Assembly: GCA_900315175.1 (NCBI GenBank)
Contig: OMYA01000001.1
Location: forward strand, 62,001 to 126,000
DNA: 64,000 nt
Direction: 5' to 3'
Source: an uncultured Bacteroidales bacterium
GTDB taxonomy: Bacteria; Bacteroidota; Bacteroidia; Bacteroidales; F082
In this document: positions 42,504 through 50,424 of the stretch, in pieces
Layout: each line of letters starts with the position of its first letter
How positions within the stretch are numbered: position 1 is the stretch's first letter
The notes under the pieces: generated by a model
What the model saw: only the letters and a program-made list of their open reading frames with translations
What the model was told of the DNA's origin: nothing
The model's database searches: none
Position numbers and translations under genes: made by a program

Positions 42504-42656
42504 GAGATTCCTCGCATTTCGTGCTCGGAATGGCAATATTGTTTGTTGTTATTATTGCGCGGCTTGTTGGTTCCTATACATGACCATGTTCCAGCATGCC
42601 GCGCTTCATAGTCAATGTTTTGGTTGTCATTTCGAGCCGCTTGCGGCGAGGAACCT
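42504..42656. repeat. Composite element: two CATTTCGAG ends around a GC-clamped hairpin
   Basis: Left piece GAGATTCCTCGCATTTCG...CTCGGAATG (42504-42532), middle hairpin GCGCGGCtTGTTGG (42557-42570) pairing with CCAGCAtGCCGCGC (42591-42604), and right piece TCATTTCGAGCCGC...GCGAGGAACC (42627-42656). A second copy of the hairpin-plus-right-piece arrangement lies at 46795-46896. Confidence 0.65.
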
Positions 42657-43418
42657 CTCTGTCTCTTGCATGAATCCCGCTGGGTCGTCAACATGAATCC
42701 AATGCCCAGACTCAGGAAGCGTAACTAATTGATAATTAGCAAATTGCTTTTTTATCTGTTCAATATCTTTTTCAAAGATATAATCCGACTGTCCGCCTCT
42801 TATGAACAAGGTCGGACCCTTGTAAACTCCTTGGTTTTCAAGGCCTTTGCCAATCTCGGTGATGTTTTTGTATATTGCTTTGAGATATGGCTTCCATCGG
42901 AATCCGTGCTCGTGGCTGTATGAAAGGTTTTTCAGCAGGAAGAGCAGCACACGTTTCTCGAAGTTGTATTGTTCGAGCTGTTCCTCCACGTCGGCGCGGC
43001 GTTTCACATGTTTCAAATCGACTTTTCCCATGGCGTCGATGAAGCCGACATGTTCTAATGGGTGTTCGAAACGTCGTGGACTGATGTCGAGAACCTCCAG
43101 ACGCTCAACAAGTTGCGGGTTTTCAAAAGCGAGCATCATCGCTATTTTGCCGCCCATGCTGTGCCCGATGACGTAACATTTTCTAATGTGTTCATATTCA
43201 AGCACTTTCTTCACGTCGCGGGCCATCACCTTGTAGTTAAACGCCTCATAATGTGGTGACTGCCCGTGGTTTCGCATGTCGGGGACAATCACATAAAATC
43301 CCAGCTCCGCAAAGCGTTTGCCGAAATAATCCCAGTTGTCGGAAAGACCAAGCACACCGTGCAGGACCACGATGGGCTTGTCCTTCGGGTCACCGTATTT
43401 TCTATAAAAGAGCAGCAT
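42627..43418 (-). CDS. Alpha/beta hydrolase (YbfF-like esterase)
   Basis: 263 aa. Oxyanion HGVLGLSDNW, nucleophile Ser in VIGHSMGGKIAM, catalytic acid in TLFIRGGQSDYIF and His in LPESGHWIHVDDP: a complete triad. Likely an esterase of acyl-CoA or small esters. The last eight codons and stop (FLAASGSK) are encoded by the CATTTCGAG repeat, so the natural C-terminus was replaced. Start overlaps the SIMPL gene stop by one base. Confidence 0.92.
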   Translation of the reverse strand: MLLFYRKYGDPKDKPIVVLHGVLGLSDNWDYFGKRFAELGFYVIVPDMRNHGQSPHYEAFNYKVMARDVKKVLEYEHIRKCYVIGHSMGGKIAMMLAFENPQLVERLEVLDISPRRFEHPLEHVGFIDAMGKVDLKHVKRRADVEEQLEQYNFEKRVLLFLLKNLSYSHEHGFRWKPYLKAIYKNITEIGKGLENQGVYKGPTLFIRGGQSDYIFEKDIEQIKKQFANYQLVTLPESGHWIHVDDPAGFMQETERFLAASGSK

Positions 43419-44116
43419 TAGTCCTCAAGGTAATACGTCACGTTGGTAACCACCCTCACGTGTTTGATGTTAGGAGTGTATTCATCGACATTCTCGATGG
43501 TAAACAGGCCCTGGTTGGCTGTCTTGATTTTGCCGAGCTTGCTCTCAGAGTCTTTCGCGAACTTTTCGGCGGCAGCGCGGGCGTTTATCGTTGCCTCTTC
43601 AATCATCTGAGGTTTTATGCTGTTAAGATCGGTGTACTCGTAGATGGTGTAGTTGCCGTATTCGCTCGAGTTAATCGCCACACCTTTCTCAATCATCTCA
43701 CCCTGACGGGAAATGAGTTCCATCACGAGTTTCACTTTGTTAGATGTCACCACGATGTTCGAAGTGACATTGTAACGGTGTTTCCAGTTGCTGTCGTAAT
43801 AATTTGCTGCGCGGTCGACCACGTTAGGAGCCGTCACGCTGATTTCATCATCGGACAATCCGTTGTCTTTCAGGAACTTGACGACAGCATCTGCGCTTTT
43901 GCTCACCTGAACATAAACGGCGCTGAGGTCGTTACCCACTTCCTTGACGGCAATAGGCCATGTCACCTTGTTGGCTTCGACATCCATCTCCGCGAGACCT
44001 CTCACGTTGACGGTTCTAACATTTTGGTTAACTTTGCCCAAACCGAGCATCACACAAACTCCCATGATGATCAATCCGACCATCACCAGGAAAGCTTCAA
44101 ATTTGCAGTTTTTCAT
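43418..44116 (-). CDS. SIMPL-domain periplasmic protein
   Basis: 232 aa. N-terminal membrane anchor FEAFLVMVGLIIMGVCVML, then the SIMPL (DUF541) pattern VNVRGLAEMDVEANKVTWPI, ISVTAPNVVDRAANYYD, and the helix EEATINARAAAEKFAKDSES followed by KIKTANQGLFTIE. Family includes oxidative-stress (YggE) and outer-membrane proteins; role unknown here. Cotranscribed with the hydrolase. Confidence 0.9.
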   Translation of the reverse strand: MKNCKFEAFLVMVGLIIMGVCVMLGLGKVNQNVRTVNVRGLAEMDVEANKVTWPIAVKEVGNDLSAVYVQVSKSADAVVKFLKDNGLSDDEISVTAPNVVDRAANYYDSNWKHRYNVTSNIVVTSNKVKLVMELISRQGEMIEKGVAINSSEYGNYTIYEYTDLNSIKPQMIEEATINARAAAEKFAKDSESKLGKIKTANQGLFTIENVDEYTPNIKHVRVVTNVTYYLED

Positions 44117-44132
44117 ACTTTTAATTTTTTAT

Positions 44133-44425
44133 GGTCGCCTTACGGCTCAAAATCTTTTTAAAATCTAATTAAAAATCTTTCAAAATTTTCTTCCCAAATA
44201 ACCCTAAAACCTCTCTTTTATCTCTTAACTTTTATCTTTTAACTCTTAACTCTCCACTCTTAACTCTTAACTCTTATCTTAATCGGGTCGCCTTCGGCTC
44301 AAAATCTTTCAAAATCTAATTAAAAATCTTTCAAAATTTTCTTCCCCAATAATCCTAAAACCTCTCTTTTAACTTTTAACTCTTAACTCTTAACTCTCCA
44401 CTCTTAACTCTTAACTCTAAACTTC
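44133..44425. repeat. Direct duplication of about 150 bp with TTAACTC heptads
   Basis: This 309-bp gene-free stretch is two near-identical copies, 44133-44280 and 44286-44425, each starting GGTCGCCTT(A/C)CGGCTC, passing through CAAAATCTAATTAAAAATC and ending in 7-bp-period TTAACTC tandem units. No gene in it. Confidence 0.85.
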
Positions 44426-44875
44426 CTACTTTTCTTTCGTGTCAATAATTATCGTCACCGGACCGTCGTTGATGAGTTCGACCTTCATGTCGGCGCCGAA
44501 CTCTCCGCATTCGACTTCTCGTCCCGAGACTTCAGCCAACCTTTTGAGGAACAATTCATAAAGCGGTACCGCCTTTTCTGGTCGTGCCGCCTTGATGAAG
44601 CTCGGTCGGTTGCCTTTCTTCGTCATCGCGTGAAGCGTAAACTGGCTCACCACGAGGAAATCGCCTTTCACCTGATTAACGTCGAGGTTCATCGCATTAT
44701 TGTCATCGGCGAAAATTCTCAGTTTCGCCAGCTTCTGGCAAAGATATTCCACGTCATCCGCGTTATCGGCGTCTTCAATGCCCAGAAGCAACATCATCCC
44801 CTGCCCTATTTGCGATTTTAAAACGCCATCGATGGTGACTGAGGCTCGACTGACTCTTTGTGCAACTATTCTCAT
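44426..44875 (-). CDS. dtd: D-aminoacyl-tRNA deacylase
   Basis: 149 aa. MRIVAQRVSRASVTIDGVLK start, catalytic FLVVSQFTLHA motif with the Ser-Gln and the cross-subunit Gly-cisPro in INDGPVTIIIDTK, complete. Clears D-amino acids (and glycine) mischarged on tRNA. Confidence 0.97.
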   Translation of the reverse strand: MRIVAQRVSRASVTIDGVLKSQIGQGMMLLLGIEDADNADDVEYLCQKLAKLRIFADDNNAMNLDVNQVKGDFLVVSQFTLHAMTKKGNRPSFIKAARPEKAVPLYELFLKRLAEVSGREVECGEFGADMKVELINDGPVTIIIDTKEK

Positions 44876-44892
44876 ATATTTTTCTTTTTTTT

Positions 44893-45014
44893 GTCATTTC
44901 GAGCGTAGCAGAGCGAAGTCGAGAAATCCTCTATTTACGTAAACAATCATATGATTTCGTTAAACAAGGATTTCTCCATTTCGTTCCATTTCATTACACT
45001 TCAGTCGAAATGAC
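44893..45014. mobile_element. MITE-like element with CATTTCGAG terminal inverted repeats
   Basis: 122 bp bounded by GTCATTTCGA (44893-44902) and its inverse TCGAAATGAC (45005-45014). Internally GAGAAATCCT (44921-44930) pairs with AGGATTTCTC (44967-44976), so the element folds as a long hairpin. No coding capacity. Full-length relative of the pieces in rsmA, the hydrolase, the methyltransferase remnant and at 46873. Confidence 0.75.
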
Positions 45015-45074
45015 GACAGTGCAAAAATATGAAAATAATATCAATAAAAGGCAACCCTGCATTAAAAATTTATG

Positions 45075-45082
45075 TATTTTTG
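45075..45082 (+). promoter_or_regulatory. -7 promoter element of rbfA
   Basis: TATTTTTG, 8 bp before the rbfA ATG; near-leaderless transcript. Confidence 0.6.
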
Positions 45083-45089
45083 CGCCACT

Positions 45090-45431
45090 ATGGAAACAAA
45101 AAGACAACAGAAGATTTCGAAGCTGATTCAGAAGGAACTCAGCGAAATATTCCAGCGGGAGATCAAAACCCAAGGGAACATCATGATAACCGTTACGAAA
45201 GTCAACGTGACGAGCGATTTGTCGTATGCCCGCGTCTATCTCAGCGTGTTCGGCCCTGACCGTGAGGCGAAAACCGCCGTGGTGAAGGAGGTGAACGCTA
45301 TGACGAAGAACATCCGCCGCATGTTAGGCGACCGCATTCACCTGCAAATCAGGGTGATTCCGGAACTGCAGTTTTTCGAGGATGACTCGCTCGATTATAT
45401 TGAAAACATCGACAATCTGCTCAAATCTTGA
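45090..45431 (+). CDS. rbfA: Ribosome-binding factor A
   Basis: 113 aa from METKRQQKISKLIQKELSEI. KH-like fold with VTKVNVTSDLSYARVYLSVF and IHLQIRVIPELQFFEDDSLD, the expected conserved blocks. Binds 30S subunits during maturation, needed in the cold. The ATG at 45090 is preferred because the longer frame starts inside the promoter. Overlaps the next gene by 4 bp. Confidence 0.95.
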   Translation: METKRQQKISKLIQKELSEIFQREIKTQGNIMITVTKVNVTSDLSYARVYLSVFGPDREAKTAVVKEVNAMTKNIRRMLGDRIHLQIRVIPELQFFEDDSLDYIENIDNLLKS

Positions 45432-46642
45432 AGCTGCCGTTATTCATAGCGCAACGTTATCTTCTCGCGAAGAAAAGCCACAACCTCATCAATATCGTGA
45501 CGTGGATTTCCATCGTCAGTGTGGCGGTGGCAGCATTCGCCATGATTTTCGTTTTGTCGATTTTCAACGGCTTCAACGTGGTCATAAGCGACAACATCCA
45601 TAAGATGTCGGCTGATTTGCAAATCACTTCCGTCAAAGGTAAAACATTGAATACCAATGACTTCCCTTTCGACAAAATCAAAGAAATCAAAAATGTGGAG
45701 CTGGTTTTGCCAACCATTACCGAGGACGCGCTGTTCAGGAACCAGGACAAGCAGCAGATTGGGCAGGTCAAAGGGGTGCCGGCGGAGTATTACACTGTCG
45801 AGAGAATCGACAAATCCATAGTGAAATCGGGACGTTTCGGCACTGACGCCGATGTCGGGTTTGCAATTCCCGGTGTCGGGATGGCATATTATCTGGGCAT
45901 CAACCCGAATAACCCTTTCACCATGATTCAGGTGTATGTCCCACGACGCGGCAACGCATCTTCGTTCAGCCTCGAAAACAGCTTCAACACCGGGCAACTG
46001 TTTGTTAATGAATCGTTTGCGACAAGCCAGGACATTGACGAGACAACTATTCTCGCACCTTACGGATGGCTGTCGGAGCTGCTTGAATATGAAGGTCTTG
46101 CCTCAGATGTGGAGGTTTTTGTCAACCAGACGGCGAATTTAAACAAAATAAAAAAAGAGATCAAAAATATTGTCGGCACGGATTTCAACGTCCACGACCA
46201 ATACGAGCAGCAGTCGACTTTATATAAGATGATGAAATCGGAAAAACTCGCTGTGTATCTGATACTTGTGTTCATTTTGGTGATGGCGACGTTCAACGTC
46301 ATCGGGTCGCTGTCGATGCTCATCATCGAGAAGAAGAAAGACACTGCCACTTTGCGTGCCATGGGAGGTGACAACTCGTTGATTCGAAGCATTTTCCTCA
46401 ACGAAGGCACAATTATTGCTGTCGTGGGAGGCATCATCGGGCTTATTTTGGGCATCGTCGCGGTGCTTTTGCAGCAATATGTCGGCATCATTCGCCTTGG
46501 CGACGGCACTGGCAGCTACATCGTTGAGTATTATCCCGTTGCGCTGCAGCTAAAAGACGTTCTTATCGTCCTTGCCACGATAACTGTTATCGGTGGCATT
46601 GCGGCATTTACCACGGTGAAGGTTTCGATGAAGAAGTCCTGA
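45428..46642 (+). CDS. FtsX/LolE-type ABC transporter permease
   Basis: 404 aa. Starts with TTG overlapping the rbfA stop as TTGA (frame MKLPLFIAQRYLLAKKSHNL), the usual Bacteroidetes arrangement. One membrane helix after KKSHNLINIVTWISIVSVAV, a periplasmic MacB-like core, then three helices of the FtsX domain with the DTATLRAMGGDNSLIRSIFL coupling loop. Member of the lipoprotein-releasing (LolC/E) family that frees lipoproteins from the inner membrane; the ATPase LolD must be elsewhere. Confidence 0.9.
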   Translation: MKLPLFIAQRYLLAKKSHNLINIVTWISIVSVAVAAFAMIFVLSIFNGFNVVISDNIHKMSADLQITSVKGKTLNTNDFPFDKIKEIKNVELVLPTITEDALFRNQDKQQIGQVKGVPAEYYTVERIDKSIVKSGRFGTDADVGFAIPGVGMAYYLGINPNNPFTMIQVYVPRRGNASSFSLENSFNTGQLFVNESFATSQDIDETTILAPYGWLSELLEYEGLASDVEVFVNQTANLNKIKKEIKNIVGTDFNVHDQYEQQSTLYKMMKSEKLAVYLILVFILVMATFNVIGSLSMLIIEKKKDTATLRAMGGDNSLIRSIFLNEGTIIAVVGGIIGLILGIVAVLLQQYVGIIRLGDGTGSYIVEYYPVALQLKDVLIVLATITVIGGIAAFTTVKVSMKKS

Positions 46643-46794
46643 TGTAAACTTTCCACCCCCTTTTTTAGAGTTAAGAGTTAAGAGTTGAGAGTGAAGAGTT
46701 GAGAGTTTAAAAGTTTACCGTTTAAGTTGCTCTGAACTTTTTTATCAAAAAGTTCACGTTGAAAAATTACAATTAATTTCCTTACCTGCAACCA

Positions 46795-46896
46795 GGCGCG
46801 GCAATCCAGGATACATACGGATTCAAATGTTGCTTTCAAGCCGCGCCTCGGGTGATTATTAATTATGACTTTGTCATTCCGAGCGGAGCGAGGAAT
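46795..46896. repeat. Second copy of the GC-clamped hairpin plus CATTCCGAG end
   Basis: GGCGCGGC (46795-46802) pairs with GCCGCGCC (46840-46847), with AATCC/GGATT pairing inside, followed 25 bp later by GTCATTCCGAGCGGAGCGAG. The same order as at 42557-42656. Confidence 0.6.
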
Positions 46897-46924
46897 ATCA
46901 TCAAACCTTAAACCCCTTACAACG

Positions 46925-46983
46925 GCTACCTTAAGGGCCTTAACGCCCTTAATGCCCTTAACGGCCTTAACGCCATTAATGCC
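46925..46983. repeat. Period-9 tandem repeat GCCCTTAAC
   Basis: About six imperfect units GGCCTTAAC, GCCCTTAAT, GCCCTTAAC, GGCCTTAAC, GCCATTAAT, in the gap between the permease and rsmA. Confidence 0.75.
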
Positions 46984-47216
46984 GCCGCCAAAGGTGGTTA
47001 AGGTTTTTATTAAAGTAAAATAAAGTTGTAACTAATTGAATATCAATACATTGCCCCCCCCCACATTTATGGGTAATACTCAATGTATTAGATGTGATTT
47101 TATATGTCAAATGGGCAATACTAATAAGCAGGCGCAAAGATTCAAAAAAAATATAATCCAAGGAAATAATCCTGTCAATCTTGTTAATTCTGTCTGAATA
47201 ATCTCTGCTGTCTCCG

Positions 47217-48101
47217 CTATTTCTGCGTGCTAATCAATTGTGTCAGCTCAACAAACTCCTGTACTGAAAGTTGTTCCGGACGTTTGTTAAAAATCTCGTT
47301 TTCAATAATTTCTGCGGGTATCATAGAGCGCAAAGAGTTGCGCAAGGTCTTGCGGCGCTGGTTGAAAGCCTGTTTCACCACGGTCACAAACATCTTCTCA
47401 TCGCATCCCAACTCCTTGACGTTGTTGCGCTTGAGCCTTATCACCGCCGATTTCACCTTCGGTGGCGGGTTGAACACGTTCTCATGCACCGTGAACAGAT
47501 ATTCGATGTCGTACCAAGCCTGCAGCAGCACGCTCAAGATGCCGTAGGTCTTGCTGCCAGGACCCGCTGCGATACGCTCAGCCACCTCTTTCTGAATCAT
47601 GCCGACGCACTCAGAAACGTTGTTGCGGTATTTCAGAATCTGGAAAAATATCTGCGAACTGATGTTGTAAGGGAAATTGCCGATGACGGCGACATCGTTA
47701 CCCGTCATTCCGGGCGCAGTCGAGGAATCTCCTTCAATAGCAGGAGATTTCTCCGCTCCCTGCGGTCGGTCAAAATGACTGTCAGAACATTTCGGTCGAA
47801 ATGACGTCAGGTCCTGCTTCAAAAAATCGCCAAGCGTCAAATGCCCTTCGAGCTCAGGGAATTTCCTCTTCAGAAACTCCACCGACTCCTTGTCAATTTC
47901 CACTACCTGAAGTTTATCCAATTGGTTTTCAATAAGATACTGCGTCAGCACTCCCATGCCGGCTCCAACTTCTATCACCACGTCGTGGTCGGTACCCAAG
48001 GCATTCACGATGTTTCTGGCGATGTTCAAATCGACCAGGAAATGCTGTCCGAGGGCTTTTTTCGGCCTCACCAAATCGACATTGTTATAGTTTCCCATCA
48101 T
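47217..48101 (-). CDS. rsmA: 16S rRNA dimethyladenosine transferase, with a repeat-encoded insert
   Basis: 294 aa; usual length about 260. Methylates A1518 and A1519 of 16S rRNA (KsgA). Present: KKALGQHFLVD, SAM motif I VIEVGAGMGVLT, EIDKESV, motif IV GNFPYNISSQI and the C-terminal KQAFNQRRKTLRNSL. Between GDFLKQDLTS and NDVAVIGNFPY, residues about 100-134 are encoded by the 102-bp palindromic element at 47704-47805 (reads KCSDSHFDRPQGAEKS...). The insert is a multiple of three and lies in the loop before strand 4, so the enzyme can still fold. A start at Met2 (48098) is equally good. Confidence 0.95.
   Translation of the reverse strand: MMGNYNNVDLVRPKKALGQHFLVDLNIARNIVNALGTDHDVVIEVGAGMGVLTQYLIENQLDKLQVVEIDKESVEFLKRKFPELEGHLTLGDFLKQDLTSFRPKCSDSHFDRPQGAEKSPAIEGDSSTAPGMTGNDVAVIGNFPYNISSQIFFQILKYRNNVSECVGMIQKEVAERIAAGPGSKTYGILSVLLQAWYDIEYLFTVHENVFNPPPKVKSAVIRLKRNNVKELGCDEKMFVTVVKQAFNQRRKTLRNSLRSMIPAEIIENEIFNKRPEQLSVQEFVELTQLISTQK
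47704..47805. repeat. CATTCCG/AATGAC palindromic element inside rsmA
   Basis: Begins GTCATTCCGGGCGCAGTCGA, has a central GGAATCTCCT/AGGAGATTTC inverted pair, reaches CAAAATGAC at 47779 and then repeats the right end (TCGAAATGAC, 47796-47805). 102 bp = 34 codons, no stop in the rsmA frame. Confidence 0.8.
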
Positions 48102-48104
48102 TCA

Positions 48105-49946
48105 TCATTTTAATTCGTCACGCAAGCGGCGGTAGCTTTTTCGCGCCTGAGCCACATACACGCTTGCGGTATAATAATCGAAGAGCTGCGAGTAGCATTC
48201 CATAGCCTCTTCTTTTCTATTTAATTGATTTTCAAGCAATAACGCGTCTTCAATCAAAGCCTCGTCGGCGATGTAGCTGTCGGCATAGCCTTCGTAAACG
48301 CGCTTGTACAGACTGTCGACGAGCTCGTAATCGCCTGAATTAAGTGCTATTTTCGCCTTACGGTAAAAAGCATTCGGCAGACTCACCTCATTGGGGTTGT
48401 ACGCCACCACCGAGTCAAGCATCTGATTGGCAAGGGCATAGCGATGCTGATAGATGTAATAGTCGGCTTTTGCGATACGTTGCAAACCTATGGTGTCGTA
48501 TTCCAAATTGTCGCTTATCGTCAGCGAAAGCGTCATCGCGTCGTTTGCGATGAGTTTGGATGTGGCAGATTTTAAGATGTTCAACGCGGCATTTGCCCAT
48601 TCAAATTCGCCAATAAAATAACGCAGTTGCGCGTTTTTAAACCTCGCCTCGTGCGCTATCGGCTCGTTTTTCAGCGATTTCTCAATCTGCGAATACAGCA
48701 GCGTCGCCTCCCACACCTCGTCGGTCAACAGATATATGTCGGCGAGTTTCATCTTCACCTCAGCCTTGGTCTTTGGCGGCATATTCATCTCTAACACATT
48801 GTTAAGCAACGCTTTAGCCTCATCATAATGTTGCATCTCAAATGCCATGATATCGGCTTGCACCAACACCAGCGGTATCATATCGCTCGAAAAACCTATT
48901 TTCTCGAGAGCGTCGTCGATTTTCTTCGAAAGATTCTCATAAAACTTCTTGTCATGATTGCCTTCCGTCACCGCTTTCTCATAGCTGTTCTTGATAAATC
49001 CGACGGTTGCCTGCACATAATAAACGCCTTCATTAGATTTCTTCAAGATATAGTCGTAAGCGTCGACGGCGATGTCGTATTGTCTGTTGTCGCCGGCAAT
49101 CTGTGCGATGTAAATCAAATCGCGTTCGTAGTCGCCGTCGCCGCGTCGGTCGAGAGCCTTGAGCTGCATCAGAGCCAGCTCGTAATCCTGTTGCTGCAGC
49201 GAATACCACATCAGAAGCGATGAAAACTCCTCATTTTCTGGGTCTTCCTGCGTTTTTTTTAGCAATGCCATGCGAATCACATCGTCGACATTTCCATTGA
49301 TGTCGTACATCATCATCACCCTGAAACGGTTTTTCACCATCTCGTATTGCTCCGGTTGTTCCTTTAAATAAAGGAGATAGCACTCGGTGGCGTTCTCAAA
49401 GTCGAGCATCGAGTTGTAGGTATAAGCCTTCTCGAGGTTAAAACTGTAGTTGATATTTGGATTTTTCGCCCCTTTGTTGAACAAATCCAATGCCTGGTCG
49501 TTGAAGTTCTTGCTTCTCAACAGGTTAGCGACTTCGAAGATGGCGCTTTTCGTCTCAGGGACGTCTTTTAAAATCTTGTTGATATATTTTCTCGCCTTGT
49601 CGTTTTCGCCTTGTTGCGAATAAACGTAAGCCAGATCGATATGCGATTTCCAGTTTTGTGGATTTTTCTTCAAAAACGATTTAAAAGCCTTTTCGGCGGC
49701 ATCGTAATCGCCTGTAAGTATCAGACAATCAGCGTATTGGTTAAAATACTGCACCTGATTGTAGTTGTCGTAAAGGTTTTTGTAGATGTCGCGAGCCTTC
49801 TCATAGTCTTTTTTGTAATAAAACTCGCGTGCCAGCCTCTCGTCGATTTGACGTTGGTTGCCATTTTGAGCGACAATGCTTTGCAAAGACATGACGAAGC
49901 ACATGATAATCATTGCAAAAAAACGTAAAAAACGAGGCGACTTCAT
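48105..49946 (-). CDS. Large TPR protein, exported
   Basis: 613 aa. Signal peptide (RFFAMIIMCFVMSLQSIVAQ) then at least ten tetratricopeptide-like units, for example YYKKDYEKARDIYKNLYDNY and GDYDAAEKAFKSFLKKNPQN, to the end. A periplasmic protein-protein scaffold. It starts 4 bp after the coiled-coil lipoprotein gene and ends 3 bp before rsmA, so it is in the serS-rsmA transcript. Family role unknown. Confidence 0.88.
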   Translation of the reverse strand: MKSPRFLRFFAMIIMCFVMSLQSIVAQNGNQRQIDERLAREFYYKKDYEKARDIYKNLYDNYNQVQYFNQYADCLILTGDYDAAEKAFKSFLKKNPQNWKSHIDLAYVYSQQGENDKARKYINKILKDVPETKSAIFEVANLLRSKNFNDQALDLFNKGAKNPNINYSFNLEKAYTYNSMLDFENATECYLLYLKEQPEQYEMVKNRFRVMMMYDINGNVDDVIRMALLKKTQEDPENEEFSSLLMWYSLQQQDYELALMQLKALDRRGDGDYERDLIYIAQIAGDNRQYDIAVDAYDYILKKSNEGVYYVQATVGFIKNSYEKAVTEGNHDKKFYENLSKKIDDALEKIGFSSDMIPLVLVQADIMAFEMQHYDEAKALLNNVLEMNMPPKTKAEVKMKLADIYLLTDEVWEATLLYSQIEKSLKNEPIAHEARFKNAQLRYFIGEFEWANAALNILKSATSKLIANDAMTLSLTISDNLEYDTIGLQRIAKADYYIYQHRYALANQMLDSVVAYNPNEVSLPNAFYRKAKIALNSGDYELVDSLYKRVYEGYADSYIADEALIEDALLLENQLNRKEEAMECYSQLFDYYTASVYVAQARKSYRRLRDELK

Positions 49947-49950
49947 GGTG

Positions 49951-50424
49951 TCACTCCTTTCTCAGTTTTGTCACGACTTCTTTTTGCTCGTCGAATTTTT
50001 CCTTGAAATACTTGATTTGAGCTTCCATCATACGAAGCTCTGCTTCTTCATCTTGAATGTATTTTGCCGTGGTTTCCTCATCATAAAGATGCTTTCTCAC
50101 GTCACTTTTCAGGTCGGAGAGTTGTTTTCTCGAATACTCTGTTGATTCTTTAATCACAATTCTTTGACCTTCAAACTGTTGCAGATAGGCCTGCAAAAGT
50201 TCCATTTCATATTGTATGTCTTTGGTCAATGCCACGGTGGTGTCGAGTGCTCTATATTCATTCACAAGATATGTAAAGTCTTGATCATAAAGCACATCCA
50301 CGTCACGCTCCACCGCATCCACACGTTTTTGCATGGCGTCGATTTGTCCTGACGGTGACTCGTTATTGCAAGCCACCATCAGAATCAAACCACTGATTAT
50401 CAATATTTTACTTAATAATTTCAA
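49951..50424 (-). CDS. Coiled-coil lipoprotein
   Basis: 157 aa. MKLLSKILIISGLILMVAC lipoprotein signal; the rest is almost wholly heptad helical (IDAMQKRVDAVERDVDVLYD, EEAELRMMEAQIKYFKEKFD). Function unknown, perhaps a partner of the TPR protein next to it. Start overlaps the serS end by 17 bp. Confidence 0.85.
   Translation of the reverse strand: MKLLSKILIISGLILMVACNNESPSGQIDAMQKRVDAVERDVDVLYDQDFTYLVNEYRALDTTVALTKDIQYEMELLQAYLQQFEGQRIVIKESTEYSRKQLSDLKSDVRKHLYDEETTAKYIQDEEAELRMMEAQIKYFKEKFDEQKEVVTKLRKE

Larger units (their letters stand above)
46643..47216. other. 574-bp gene-free region made of repeats
   Basis: No supported gene. In order: heptads TTAAGAG/TTGAGAG (46667-46706); perfect 10-bp hairpin TGAACTTTTT/AAAAAGTTCA (46733-46756), possibly the end of the permease transcript; GC-clamped hairpin with GGCGCGGC/GCCGCGCC (46795-46847) followed by a GTCATTCCGAGCGGAGCGAG end (46873-46896), a second copy of the element at 42557-42656; 9-bp-period GCCCTTAAC tandem array (46925-46983); a run of C at 47055-47062; and a 9-bp-period ATCCTGTCA/ATCTTGTTA stretch near 47170-47200. 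Confidence 0.7.

Noticed and set aside
44205..44420. Repeat array considered as CRISPR
   Set aside because: Units are 7 bp without spacers and the duplication is direct; no cas genes in the window.
46976..47161. 61-codon minus-strand open frame in the repeat-rich gap
   Set aside because: Composed of tandem-repeat and poly-C sequence, no family resemblance, no promoter.
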